Assembly: GCF_001717955.1 (NCBI RefSeq)
Contig: NZ_CP014168.1
Span: 682,001-746,000 of the forward strand
From: Sphingomonas panacis
GTDB lineage: Bacteria > Pseudomonadota > Alphaproteobacteria > Sphingomonadales > Sphingomonadaceae
DNA: 64,000 nt
Direction of reading: 5' to 3'
Below are positions 44,957-52,638 of the stretch, piece by piece; the stretch's first letter is position 1; the number at the start of each line of letters is the position of its first letter. The notes below the pieces were generated by a model, which worked only from the letters and a program-made list of their open reading frames with translations, searched no databases and was not told the origin of the DNA. The translations under genes were made by a program, and so were the position numbers.

Positions 44957-46504
44957 TTAGGGTGCGCGCAGGTGACGCTCCAAAGCGCGGTGCAACGACG
45001 GTAAATCCTGCCCGGCCGCCAGTACGATCCAGCCGCCGCTAACGACCGGAAGGGTGCTCTGCCGCCGCGCGACATCGCCGTTCGCGTCCGATGCGTCCGG
45101 TCCGCGCGCTTCGATACGCCGCACGCGCTCCGCCTCCGGCACGTCCAGCCAGAAGCCGTGAAAGCCAACGCCACACAGCGCCGCCACGTCAGCGATGGCC
45201 TCTCTTTCCGCTGGGTCCGAAAACACCGCGTCAACGATCACCGACTGGCCCGCGCCAAGCGCCTCGCCCGCAAGCCGCCTCAGCTCGGCATAGACCAGCC
45301 GACTGGACTCCTCGGTATATTGTGCCGGGTCGAGCCGCTGTTCGGGGCCGACTCCGGCGAGCCGCTTGCGCACGACATCACTGCGCAACACCCGCGCGCC
45401 GGGCGCGACGCCGATCTCCCCGCCAACGGAGCGGGCGAGCGTCGATTTGCCCGATCCCGAAAGGCCACCGATCGCCACGAGCCGCGGTGGCACCGCGACG
45501 AGCATATCCCGCGCGAGCGCGAGGTAGCGCCGGGCTTGGTCGAAATCGTCCGCCGCGCCGGTACGCGCCGCCTGCGCCGCGAGCACGTGCGCGCGGATCG
45601 AGGCGCGGACGCTCATGTAGAACGGCACCAGCGCAATCCCGCTTTCATCGGCAGCCGACAGATCGAGATAGCGATTGGCGACGATGCCCGCCTCGCGGCG
45701 CAAACCCCGCGCCCAGAAATCCATCAACAGGAAAGCGAGGTCGTACAGGACATCGATGGTCGCCAGTTCGGCATCGAATTCGAGGCAATCAAACGGTGTC
45801 GGCACGCCATCGAGCAGGACGATGTTGGCGAGGTGGAGGTCGCCGTGGCAATGCCTGATCCGGCCGGCCCGCGCGCGGGCGTCGAGCAATCGGCTGTGCC
45901 GTGCGATCCATGCCTTGAGCCGGTCGGTGAGCGCAGTCGCTGTCTGCGGATCGAGCGTGTCCGGATATTCGGCCATGCTGGCCGTATTGCCGTCGACCAC
46001 CCTGCGGATACGCTCGGCGCCGTCCTGCCCCGGGGCGATCCCGGCGGTGGCGTGGAAGGCGACCACCGCATCGGCGAGCCGCATCAGCAACGCGTCGTCA
46101 AGCGTCATCCTGCCGACCATTTTCGCCAGCAACGCCTCGTCGGGGAAGCGACGCATTTCGAGCAGCCAGTCGATAGCCGCGCCGCGCCCGTCGAGCGCCA
46201 GCGTGCCGTCCTTCTCGACGGTTATGGAATGCAGGTTCAGATACAGGCTCGGCGCTGTTCGGCGATTGAGGTGGAGTTCCGCGTCCAGCGCGGCGCGGCG
46301 GCGCTCCGGCGTCGTGAAATCGAGATAGCCGAACGCCACCGCGCGCTTGAGCTTCCACGCGCGATCACCCGACAAATAGATCGTCGCGGCATGGGTTTCG
46401 ACGATCTCCACGCGCGCGGTGGCCCCGAACGGGCCACCGCGCGCGAGCCAGGCCGCGACATCGACATCGCGCGGGGACGCACATGCTGCCGATGTCGCCA
46501 CCAT
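44957..46504 (-). CDS. Bifunctional aminoglycoside phosphotransferase-like/P-loop kinase
   Basis: A 515-aa fusion. The N-terminal about 330 residues show the APH/protein-kinase-like fold with the catalytic loop HCHGDLHLANIVL and metal-binding FDCLEFD; the C-terminal about 170 residues are a nucleotide kinase-like P-loop domain (VAIGGLSGSGKSTLARSV). Proteins of this fused architecture are common in proteobacteria near hsp20 and USP genes; no substrate is known and aminoglycoside resistance should not be assumed. It starts 3 bp after hsp20, so the 76-aa gene, hsp20 and this gene form one operon. Confidence 0.88.
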   Translation of the reverse strand: MVATSAACASPRDVDVAAWLARGGPFGATARVEIVETHAATIYLSGDRAWKLKRAVAFGYLDFTTPERRRAALDAELHLNRRTAPSLYLNLHSITVEKDGTLALDGRGAAIDWLLEMRRFPDEALLAKMVGRMTLDDALLMRLADAVVAFHATAGIAPGQDGAERIRRVVDGNTASMAEYPDTLDPQTATALTDRLKAWIARHSRLLDARARAGRIRHCHGDLHLANIVLLDGVPTPFDCLEFDAELATIDVLYDLAFLLMDFWARGLRREAGIVANRYLDLSAADESGIALVPFYMSVRASIRAHVLAAQAARTGAADDFDQARRYLALARDMLVAVPPRLVAIGGLSGSGKSTLARSVGGEIGVAPGARVLRSDVVRKRLAGVGPEQRLDPAQYTEESSRLVYAELRRLAGEALGAGQSVIVDAVFSDPAEREAIADVAALCGVGFHGFWLDVPEAERVRRIEARGPDASDANGDVARRQSTLPVVSGGWIVLAAGQDLPSLHRALERHLRAP

Positions 46505-46507
46505 GTC

Positions 46508-46987
46508 CTATGCCGCGATCGCGATCTTTCGTGATCGCGGCTGGGCGTTGCGATCCTTGGTGATGTCGACGGTCAGTACGCCGCTCTCGAACCTGGCCGT
46601 GATCCCCTCGGGATCGACGTCGCCCGGCAGTGATATCTCCCGGCGAAACGCGCCATATCGGCGTTCGCTGATCAGCCGCCCCGCATCCTTGTGCTCTTCC
46701 GCCGCGTGCTTTTCACCGGCGATGACGAGACGCCCCTCGGTCACCTCGACCGAAACGTCCTTGTCGGTCAGGCCGGGAAGCTCCGCCGTCAGCCGATAGA
46801 CGTCGCCCGCATCGTTGAATTCGATCGCCGGCACCGGCACGGCCACGCGTTTCGCGATATCGAAGAAGGTTCGCCCCGGCTGGCCATTGTCGTCGAACAA
46901 ACGGTCGAATTCACCGCGCAGCCAGCCGATCGGGCCGGTATCCGCGGGCAACGTCCGCGCGGCGGGGGTTTTGCTCATCTCGTTCAT
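46508..46987 (-). CDS. Hsp20 small heat-shock protein
   Basis: A 159-aa chaperone. The alpha-crystallin domain spans about residues 50-150 (PAIEFNDAGDVYRLTAELPGL...GRLVIAGEKHAAEE...YGAFRREISLPGDVDPEGITARFESGVLTVDI), with the typical A-x-x-x-n-GvL motif (ARFESGVL). Binds unfolded proteins in the cytoplasm as oligomers without ATP. GGAGAG precedes the ATG. Middle gene of a three-gene operon that begins with a 76-aa protein and the island promoter motif. Confidence 0.93.
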   Translation of the reverse strand: MNEMSKTPAARTLPADTGPIGWLRGEFDRLFDDNGQPGRTFFDIAKRVAVPVPAIEFNDAGDVYRLTAELPGLTDKDVSVEVTEGRLVIAGEKHAAEEHKDAGRLISERRYGAFRREISLPGDVDPEGITARFESGVLTVDITKDRNAQPRSRKIAIAA

Positions 46988-47022
46988 GGGAAGCTCTCCA
47001 TTTGCGGTTGCGGCACGCAGGA

Positions 47023-47253
47023 TCAGGCGAACAGGCTGGGCTCGGTATCGACCGCGATCGGCTCGGGCACGACCAGTTGCTCATGGCGATCGTGGGAGAT
47101 CGTGTGATGGCAATGGGGCGGCCAGACGGCACCAACAGCCGCGTTCCACCATCCCGTGGCGACGATCATCGGCACCTCCCAGGCGCGCTCGCAAGCCGAC
47201 CAAAGCAGCTCGGGAACGGGTTCATCGAACGGTGTCGTAGCCGGTTCGGTCAT
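47023..47253 (-). CDS. Conserved-looking 76-aa protein of stress operon
   Basis: Product MTEPATTPFDEPVPELLWSA...; Trp/His-rich middle (GWWNAAVGAVWPPHCHHTISHD) and acidic ends, no membrane helix. The His/Cys cluster (HCHH) might bind metal or heme, but this is speculative. GAAGGAGA precedes the ATG. First gene before hsp20 (35-bp gap). The island motif lies 56-70 bp upstream. Function unknown. Confidence 0.7.
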   Translation of the reverse strand: MTEPATTPFDEPVPELLWSACERAWEVPMIVATGWWNAAVGAVWPPHCHHTISHDRHEQLVVPEPIAVDTEPSLFA

Positions 47254-47308
47254 GGCTCGTCTCCTTCATCCTGGCATCAGCGGGATAGGATCGCGCGAAA
47301 CCGCGATG

Positions 47309-47323
47309 AATCGGTGATGCTAC
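47309..47323 (-). promoter_or_regulatory. Island motif before hsp20 operon
   Basis: Minus strand GTAGCATCACCGATT, preceded by CTAA (CTAAGTAG), 56-70 bp upstream of the 76-aa gene; nearly identical to the site before the 43-aa gene. It sits immediately downstream of the alcohol dehydrogenase stop codon. Confidence 0.55.
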
Positions 47324-48319
47324 TTAGGTGCCCGGCACCAGCACCGCCGCCCCCTCCAGCCGCCCGGCGCGCACGTCGTCGAGCGCATCGTTGGCATCTT
47401 CCAGCCGGTAGGTGGTCGTGACGGTATGCAGGCCAGATGCTTCGACGGCCTCGAAGAACGACGTACCGTCCTCCCGCGTCAGGTTCGCCACCGACACGAT
47501 CTGCCGCTCCTCCCAGAGATCCGCATAGGGGAAGCTCGGGATATCACTCATGTGGATGCCCGCGCACACCACCCTGCCCCCTTTGCGAAGCACCTTGAGC
47601 GCAGCGGGTACGAGCGCGCCGACGGGGGCGAAGATCAACGCCGCATCGAGGAGATCGGGTGGCGCCTCGGTGGACGCACCGGCCCACACACAGCCGAGCG
47701 AGCGCGCGAACGCCTGGCCAGGTTCATCGCCGGGCGTGGTGAAGGCGTAGACCTGGCGCCCCTGCCAGCGCGCGACTTGCGCGAGGATATGGGCGGCGGC
47801 GCCGAACCCGAACAGTCCGATCCTGTCGCCCGCGCCGGCCAGCCGCAACGCGCGCCAGCCGATCAGCCCGGCGCACAGCAGCGGCGCCGCCGCGGCATCG
47901 GTGAAACGCTCCGGCAGCGCGAAACAATATTGCGCGTCAGCGAGCGCGTGGCTGGCGAACCCGCCGTCGCGCGTCGCGCCGGTGAAGAGTGGCGCGTCGC
48001 AGAGATTCTCGCGTCCCGTCCGGCAGTACGAACATTGCCCGCAGGTGTGCCCGAGCCAGGGAACCCCGACCCGCTGGCCGATCGCGAATGTGTCGACCCC
48101 CGCGCCAAGCGCCGCGACGCGGCCGACGATTTCATGGCCGGGAATGATCGGATACCGCGCGGCGACCTCGCCGTCCTGCACATGGAGGTCGGTCCGGCAC
48201 ACCCCGCATGCGGCGACTTCGACGAGGATTTCGCCCGGTCCCGCCGCCGGAAGCGCGCGCTCGACTCGCCGAAGGCGCGTGCCGGGCGCATCGAACTGCA
48301 TCGCGATCATGCGCCCCAT
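47324..48319 (-). CDS. Zinc-dependent alcohol dehydrogenase (AdhA-like)
   Basis: A 331-aa MDR dehydrogenase. Catalytic zinc ligands: Cys in CGVCRTDLHV, His-Glu in PGHEIVG; structural zinc cysteines in CGQCSYCRTGRENLC; cofactor loop GLFGFGAAAHILAQ. The sequence is of the type 'zinc-binding alcohol dehydrogenase family' found with USPs in low-oxygen loci. Predicted to interconvert primary alcohols and aldehydes with NAD(P)H, a fermentative electron sink. ATG 48310 is an alternative start. Divergent from a second alcohol dehydrogenase. Confidence 0.9.
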   Translation of the reverse strand: MGRMIAMQFDAPGTRLRRVERALPAAGPGEILVEVAACGVCRTDLHVQDGEVAARYPIIPGHEIVGRVAALGAGVDTFAIGQRVGVPWLGHTCGQCSYCRTGRENLCDAPLFTGATRDGGFASHALADAQYCFALPERFTDAAAAPLLCAGLIGWRALRLAGAGDRIGLFGFGAAAHILAQVARWQGRQVYAFTTPGDEPGQAFARSLGCVWAGASTEAPPDLLDAALIFAPVGALVPAALKVLRKGGRVVCAGIHMSDIPSFPYADLWEERQIVSVANLTREDGTSFFEAVEASGLHTVTTTYRLEDANDALDDVRAGRLEGAAVLVPGT

Positions 48320-48444
48320 CCGGCATCACCCCCGCCCCGCACCAGAGCATCGCGGGATCGCATCGTCATCATCGGCTCGCTCCTTCCCACCCGATTGGCG
48401 GATCACGCGAGTCTGTAGGCCGATCACCCGCCGCCGCGCCGTCC

Positions 48445-48460
48445 GGGAATCTACGAATGG
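48445..48460 (+). promoter_or_regulatory. Second-type island motif before alcohol dehydrogenase-phaB
   Basis: GGGAATCTACGAATGG lies 82-97 bp upstream of the rightward alcohol dehydrogenase start. Two relatives occur at 50397-50413 and 62803-62818. It shares the CTACG core with the palindrome at 55925. Confidence 0.5.
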
Positions 48461-48541
48461 GCCGGGCGCGGTCCGGGCGTCATGAGCCGACCCGAGCGGT
48501 CGCCGACGTTCGGCGGCGGGGCGCGGAATGGAGACATGGCG

Positions 48542-49579
48542 ATGAAAGCACTGGTCTATCACGGCCCTGGCAGCAAAAGCCTGGACGAACGCCCGATGCC
48601 GGTGCTCGCCGACCCCGGCGACGCGATCGTGCGGGTGACGCACACCACGATCTGCGGCACCGATCTGCACATCCTCAAAGGCGACGTGCCGACCTGCGCG
48701 CCGGGGCGCGTGCTCGGCCATGAGGGTGTCGGCATCGTCGAGGCGGTCGGCGCCGGCGTCGCCACGTTCAAGCCCGGCGATCACGTCCTCATCTCGTGCA
48801 TCACGTCGTGCGGCAGGTGCGCGTTCTGCCGCAAGGGCATGTATTCGCACTGCACCTCGGGCGGCTGGATTCTCGGCAACACGATCGATGGCACGCAGGC
48901 GGACTATGTGCGCGTGCCGCATGCCGATACCAGCCTCTATCCCGTGCCGGCCGGTGCCGACGAGGAAGCGCTGGTGATGCTGAGCGACATCCTGCCGACC
49001 GGCTTCGAATGCGGTGTCCTGAACGGCCGGGTGCAACCGGGTTGCAGCGTCGCGATCGTCGGTGCGGGTCCGATCGGGCTCGCCGCCTTGCTGACCGCGC
49101 AATTCTACACGCCGGCCGAGATCGTGGTGATCGATCTCGACGCGCACCGGCTGGCGACCGCGCAACGGTTCGGCGCGACGCATGTCGTCAACAGCGCGCA
49201 CGAAGACCCGGTGGCGGCGGTGCGGACCATCACGGGCGGTCTTGGCGCCGACACGGTGATCGAAGCGGTCGGCGTGCCAGCGACGTTCGAACTGTGTCAG
49301 GAACTGGTCGCGGCCGGCGGCGTCATCGCCAATGTCGGCGTACATGGCTGCAAGGTCGATCTGCACCTTGAAACCCTATGGGCACGCAACATCGCCATCA
49401 CGACCCGGCTCGTCGATACCACCACGACCCCGATGCTGATGAAAACGGTGCTGGCGGGCAAACTCGCCCCGGATCACCTCATCACGCACCGCTTCACGCT
49501 CGACGACATACTCGACGCCTATGACACATTCGGGCGCGCGGCCGAGACCCAGGCGCTGAAAGTGCTGATCGCGACATAA
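48542..49579 (+). CDS. Zinc-dependent alcohol dehydrogenase
   Basis: A 345-aa MDR dehydrogenase of a different subtype from the divergent one: catalytic Cys in TICGTDLHI, GHEGVGIVE, structural cysteines in CGRCAFCRKGMYSHC, cofactor loop VAIVGAGPIGLAALLTA. Likely NAD(H)-dependent, acting on small alcohols. ATG 48542 has GGAG 8 bases upstream; ATG 48536 is an alternative. It stands 67 bp before phaB, probably in one operon, so reducing power may be channelled to PHA synthesis or alcohol formation. Confidence 0.9.
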   Translation: MKALVYHGPGSKSLDERPMPVLADPGDAIVRVTHTTICGTDLHILKGDVPTCAPGRVLGHEGVGIVEAVGAGVATFKPGDHVLISCITSCGRCAFCRKGMYSHCTSGGWILGNTIDGTQADYVRVPHADTSLYPVPAGADEEALVMLSDILPTGFECGVLNGRVQPGCSVAIVGAGPIGLAALLTAQFYTPAEIVVIDLDAHRLATAQRFGATHVVNSAHEDPVAAVRTITGGLGADTVIEAVGVPATFELCQELVAAGGVIANVGVHGCKVDLHLETLWARNIAITTRLVDTTTTPMLMKTVLAGKLAPDHLITHRFTLDDILDAYDTFGRAAETQALKVLIAT

Positions 49580-49646
49580 GCCACATGGCTGCCGTCAGCG
49601 GGGCCGTGCGCAACATCCATCTTCGCGCCACACACAGGAGAAAACA

Positions 49647-50381
49647 ATGGCGACACAACGACAGCGCGTCGCGCTGGTGACCGGCGGCACGACGGGTATC
49701 GGAGCCGCGACCTGCGCGGCGCTGGCCGCAGCCGGATACACCGTAGCGGCCAATTTCTGCGGCAATGCGGATCGCGCCCGCGACTTCACCAATCGAACCG
49801 GCGTCCCCACGTGGCAATGGTCGATCGCAGATCACGACGCCTGCCGCACCGGCGTTCGCACCGTCGAGGCGGCGCTCGGGCCGATCGACATCCTCGTCAA
49901 CAACGCTGGTATCACGCGTGACGCCAGCCTCGCCAAGATGGCGCCGGAGGCTTGGCGGGATGTGATCGACACCAATCTTTCCGGCTGCTTCAACATGGCG
50001 CATGCCGTGTTCGCCGACATGCGCGCGCGCAAATGGGGTCGGATCGTCAGCATCTCCTCGATCAACGGCGAAACCGGACAATTCGGCCAGACCAACTACG
50101 CCGCCTCCAAAGCCGGCATCCTGGGGTTCACGCGCGCGCTCGCGCTCGAGGGGGCCCGGGACGGCGTCACGGTGAACGCGGTCGCGCCTGGCTACACCGA
50201 CACCGATATGGTCCAGGCCGTACCGCCCGACGTCCTGGCTGGTATCGTCGCCCGCATCCCGGTCGGCCGGCTTGCCATGCCGGCGGAGATCGCCCGGTGC
50301 ATCACGTTCCTCGTCGCCGAAGACTCCGGTTTCATCACCGGCGCGACGCTCGACGTGAACGGTGGCCAGCGCATGGGCTGA
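49647..50381 (+). CDS. phaB: Acetoacetyl-CoA reductase (SDR), PHA synthesis
   Basis: A 244-aa short-chain dehydrogenase. Cofactor loop TGGTTGIG, NNAG motif (ILVNNAGITRD), catalytic Ser in VSISSINGETGQFGQ and Tyr-x-x-x-Lys in TNYAASKAG. The stretch GQTNYAASKAGILGFTRALALEGA is typical for PhaB, which reduces acetoacetyl-CoA to (R)-3-hydroxybutyryl-CoA with NADPH. CAGGAG precedes the ATG. The PHA synthase is 5.6 kb to the right; no thiolase (phaA) is in the window. Confidence 0.88.
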   Translation: MATQRQRVALVTGGTTGIGAATCAALAAAGYTVAANFCGNADRARDFTNRTGVPTWQWSIADHDACRTGVRTVEAALGPIDILVNNAGITRDASLAKMAPEAWRDVIDTNLSGCFNMAHAVFADMRARKWGRIVSISSINGETGQFGQTNYAASKAGILGFTRALALEGARDGVTVNAVAPGYTDTDMVQAVPPDVLAGIVARIPVGRLAMPAEIARCITFLVAEDSGFITGATLDVNGGQRMG

Positions 50382-50396
50382 CGCCCCGACACCTAA

Positions 50397-50413
50397 GGGA
50401 ATCTGCGCATTGG
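50397..50413 (+). promoter_or_regulatory. Second-type island motif before HATPase-BON operon
   Basis: GGGAATCTGCGCATTGG lies 51-67 bp upstream of the HATPase-like gene start and is preceded by CACCTAA, a string also found beside the sites at 47309 and 44942 on the other strand. Confidence 0.45.
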
Positions 50414-50463
50414 AGAGCGCACATACCCTCTTAAAAAAGACCGCGATACCACGGGAGCGCGAG

Positions 50464-51054
50464 ATGCAGACCGAACAGATCACGACACGCCAAATGCCGG
50501 CCTTCCGGTGGAACGAGGCGACACCCGCCCGTTTCGATCTGTTCGGGGCCAACGCGCCCACGCAGCGGGTCGCTCCACCGCAAGCAAGCACGATCGAGAT
50601 CGGACGGCAGTTCGCCACGCTCGCTCCGGTACTGGACCGGCTCGCGGGGGCACGCACGAAGGTCACCCTGGAGGCTGGCGACCAGGCCCTACAGGTGCGG
50701 GTCGTTCCGACAGATTTCGATGCGGCGATGCGAGACCTCGTGGCGCAGGCCTGCGCGGCGGGCGCGGACGCTATCGTCATACGGGCGCGCCGGGTGGGCC
50801 AGCGCATCTGGCTTCTGGTGGCCGACACTGGCGGCGCGACGCCCCGGTCCGAGCTCACCCGCACACGCGCCTTCGTCCACGCCGCGCATGGCCGGCTGCG
50901 GATTCACAGCAGGCCTCAGCGTGGCACCGCGATTTCCGTGATCTTGCCGGCGGTTCTCACTCTCGCCGCCTGCGAGCCCGGCGCCCGGATCGGGCGCCTC
51001 ACCTCGAAGAAGGAGAAGAGCAATGCGAAAGACCGACAGCCAGTTGCAGCATGA
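50464..51054 (+). CDS. Degenerate HATPase-domain protein without kinase core
   Basis: A 196-aa product whose C-terminal about 100 residues follow the histidine-kinase ATPase fold (MRDLVAQACAAGADAIVIRARRV...WLLVADTGGA...GRLRIHSRPQRGTAISVILP). The G1-like ADTGG motif and final GTAISVILP are present, but the N-box asparagine (normally in LxNLLxNA) is replaced (LVAQACAAG), and there is no dimerisation/phosphoacceptor domain. It may bind nucleotide weakly or act as a regulatory partner. It overlaps the BON-protein gene by 32 bp. Role unknown. Confidence 0.65.
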   Translation: MQTEQITTRQMPAFRWNEATPARFDLFGANAPTQRVAPPQASTIEIGRQFATLAPVLDRLAGARTKVTLEAGDQALQVRVVPTDFDAAMRDLVAQACAAGADAIVIRARRVGQRIWLLVADTGGATPRSELTRTRAFVHAAHGRLRIHSRPQRGTAISVILPAVLTLAACEPGARIGRLTSKKEKSNAKDRQPVAA

Positions 51055-51679
51055 CGTCATCGCTGAACTCGAATGGGAACCCCGTGTCGACCATGCCGAC
51101 ATCGGCGTGGCGGTCAACGACGGCGTCGTCACCTTGTCGGGCTACGTGAAGACCTATCCCGAAAAGTTCGCTGCCGAAGAGGCGGCGCGCCGCGTGGCCG
51201 GGGTCCGGGCGATCGCGGAAGAGATCAAGGTCCGTCTCGCCTCCGAACCGAAGACCGCCGATCATGAGATCGCCAAACGCGTCGTCGATCTGTTCGCGTG
51301 GAACGTGTCGATCCCCGATAAGCGTTTGAGCGTGAAGGTCGAACGTGGCTGGGTGACGCTGTCCGGAACGGTCGACAAACACTATCAAAGCGAGGAAGCG
51401 CGCAGGGCGGCGGGCCGCGTGTCCGGGGTTCTCGGCGTGGTCAACCTCATCACCGTCAAGCAATTGCCGGTGCCCGCCGACATCAAGGACCGCATCATGG
51501 CCGCGTTCAAACGGCAGGCCAACCTGGACGCCACCACGGTGTCGGTCGCGACCGAGGGCGGCAAGGTCAAACTGAGCGGCAAGGTCAGGGCATGGAGCGA
51601 GCGCGGTCTGGCCGAGCAGGCGGCATGGGCCGCGCCCGGCGTCACCGCGGTCCAGGACGACATCGTCGTCGCTTTCTGA
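51023..51679 (+). CDS. BON-domain protein with three BON repeats
   Basis: A 218-aa protein without a signal peptide. Three BON domains can be read (about residues 5-72, 77-145 and 150-218), each with the pattern V-x-V-x-x-G-x-V-x-L-x-G (IGVAVNDGVVTLSGYV; LSVKVERGWVTLSGTV; VSVATEGGKVKLSGKV). BON domains bind phospholipid or protect membranes under osmotic or envelope stress. AGAAGGAG precedes the ATG. Cytoplasmic location here is unusual versus periplasmic OsmY, but common in USP/Hsp20 stress islands. Confidence 0.9.
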   Translation: MRKTDSQLQHDVIAELEWEPRVDHADIGVAVNDGVVTLSGYVKTYPEKFAAEEAARRVAGVRAIAEEIKVRLASEPKTADHEIAKRVVDLFAWNVSIPDKRLSVKVERGWVTLSGTVDKHYQSEEARRAAGRVSGVLGVVNLITVKQLPVPADIKDRIMAAFKRQANLDATTVSVATEGGKVKLSGKVRAWSERGLAEQAAWAAPGVTAVQDDIVVAF

Positions 51680-51698
51680 CGCCACCGCGAATTCCCTC

Positions 51699-51727
51699 AA
51701 GCGGCCGTCCGTCCCGGGCGGCCGCTT
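51699..51727 (+). terminator. Terminator after BON gene
   Basis: AAGCGGCCG pairs with CGGCCGCTT over an 11-nt loop (51699-51707 with 51719-51727) and is followed by TCG. It ends the HATPase-BON transcript 20 bp past the stop. Confidence 0.65.
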
Positions 51728-51735
51728 TCGTATCC

Positions 51736-51749
51736 GTATCATCCCGAAT
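51736..51749 (+). promoter_or_regulatory. Island motif before universal stress protein gene
   Basis: GTATCATCCCGAAT lies 55-68 bp upstream of the USP start, in the same orientation and spacing as GTAGCATCACCGATT before the hsp20 operon. Confidence 0.45.
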
Positions 51750-51803
51750 ATCGGCGCCCCCGTCGGCTTTCCTATCGTCATCGCCGGAACATTGGAGGTG
51801 GCT

Positions 51804-52601
51804 ATGAAGAACATTCTCTTGCTGGTGCATGACGACAGCGGACAGGAGGCGCGCCTGCAGGCGGCGCTCGACGTCACCCGGGCGTTCGAGGGGCATCTGT
51901 CCTGCGTCGACGTGTCGGTACTCCCTGTCCTCGTCGGCGATTATTACGGCGGTGCCGAAGCGGAAGCGATCCTCTTCGCCGACGAATGCGAGCGCGAAAC
52001 TCATAACAAGGCCGCGCTCGAAGCCCGGCTGGCGAATGAGGACGTGCCCTGGGACTGGTGCGATTCCACCGGGTCGATCGGAAAATGTCTGCAGGACAAA
52101 GCGACGCTCGCCGATCTCATCGTGCTCAACCGCAAGTTGGACGTCGCCGGCCCCGACATGCGCGACATCGTGAGCGATCTCGTCATGCACGCGCGCGCGC
52201 CCATCCTCGCGGTTCCCGAAACGCTCAAGAGCATGCGCCTCGACCGTGCGCTCGTCGCCTGGGATGGCCGGGGGTCCGCGGCCGCGACCATGCGTGCCTG
52301 CCTGCCGCTGCTGAAGCGCGCGAAGGATGTCGAGATCTTCATGGCCCGAAGCGGCGGCGAAGGCGTCGAGCCGACGGAAGCGGCCGAATATCTGTCGCGC
52401 CACGATGTCCACGCCACGGTCCGCGTCGTCGATGAACGGCATCACGCGCCGGACCAGCTTATCGAGGACGAAGCCACGCGCTGGCATGCCGACTATGTGC
52501 TGATGGGCGCCTATGGGCACGGCAGGCTGCGGGAAACGTTCGGCGGCGTGACCAAACGCATGCTGTCCAACAGCACGCTTCCCCTGATTCTGGGCCACTG
52601 A
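51804..52601 (+). CDS. Tandem universal stress protein (UspA family)
   Basis: A 265-aa protein made of two Usp-like halves. The first half (MKNILLLVHDDSGQEARLQAALDVTRAF...) is divergent; the second carries the nucleotide-binding signature (VLMGAYGHGRLRETFGGVTKRML) near the end. GGAGG stands 7 bases before ATG 51804. Tandem USPs of this kind are typical of oxygen- and energy-limitation regulons. Ends at a shared hairpin before the convergent Mg-ATPase gene. Confidence 0.9.
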   Translation: MKNILLLVHDDSGQEARLQAALDVTRAFEGHLSCVDVSVLPVLVGDYYGGAEAEAILFADECERETHNKAALEARLANEDVPWDWCDSTGSIGKCLQDKATLADLIVLNRKLDVAGPDMRDIVSDLVMHARAPILAVPETLKSMRLDRALVAWDGRGSAAATMRACLPLLKRAKDVEIFMARSGGEGVEPTEAAEYLSRHDVHATVRVVDERHHAPDQLIEDEATRWHADYVLMGAYGHGRLRETFGGVTKRMLSNSTLPLILGH

Positions 52602-52617
52602 AACGTGACATCTTCGG

Positions 52618-52638
52618 CCCCCGCACGCGGTGCGGGGG
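52618..52638. terminator. Bidirectional terminator between USP and Mg-ATPase genes
   Basis: CCCCCGCAC pairs with GTGCGGGGG (9-bp stem, 3-nt loop). It fills the 37-bp gap between two convergent genes and serves both. Confidence 0.7.

Noticed and set aside
44957..46504. Aminoglycoside-resistance gene
   Set aside because: The APH-like fold is fused to a P-loop kinase and sits in an hsp20 operon; this family is widespread and not tied to antibiotic resistance.
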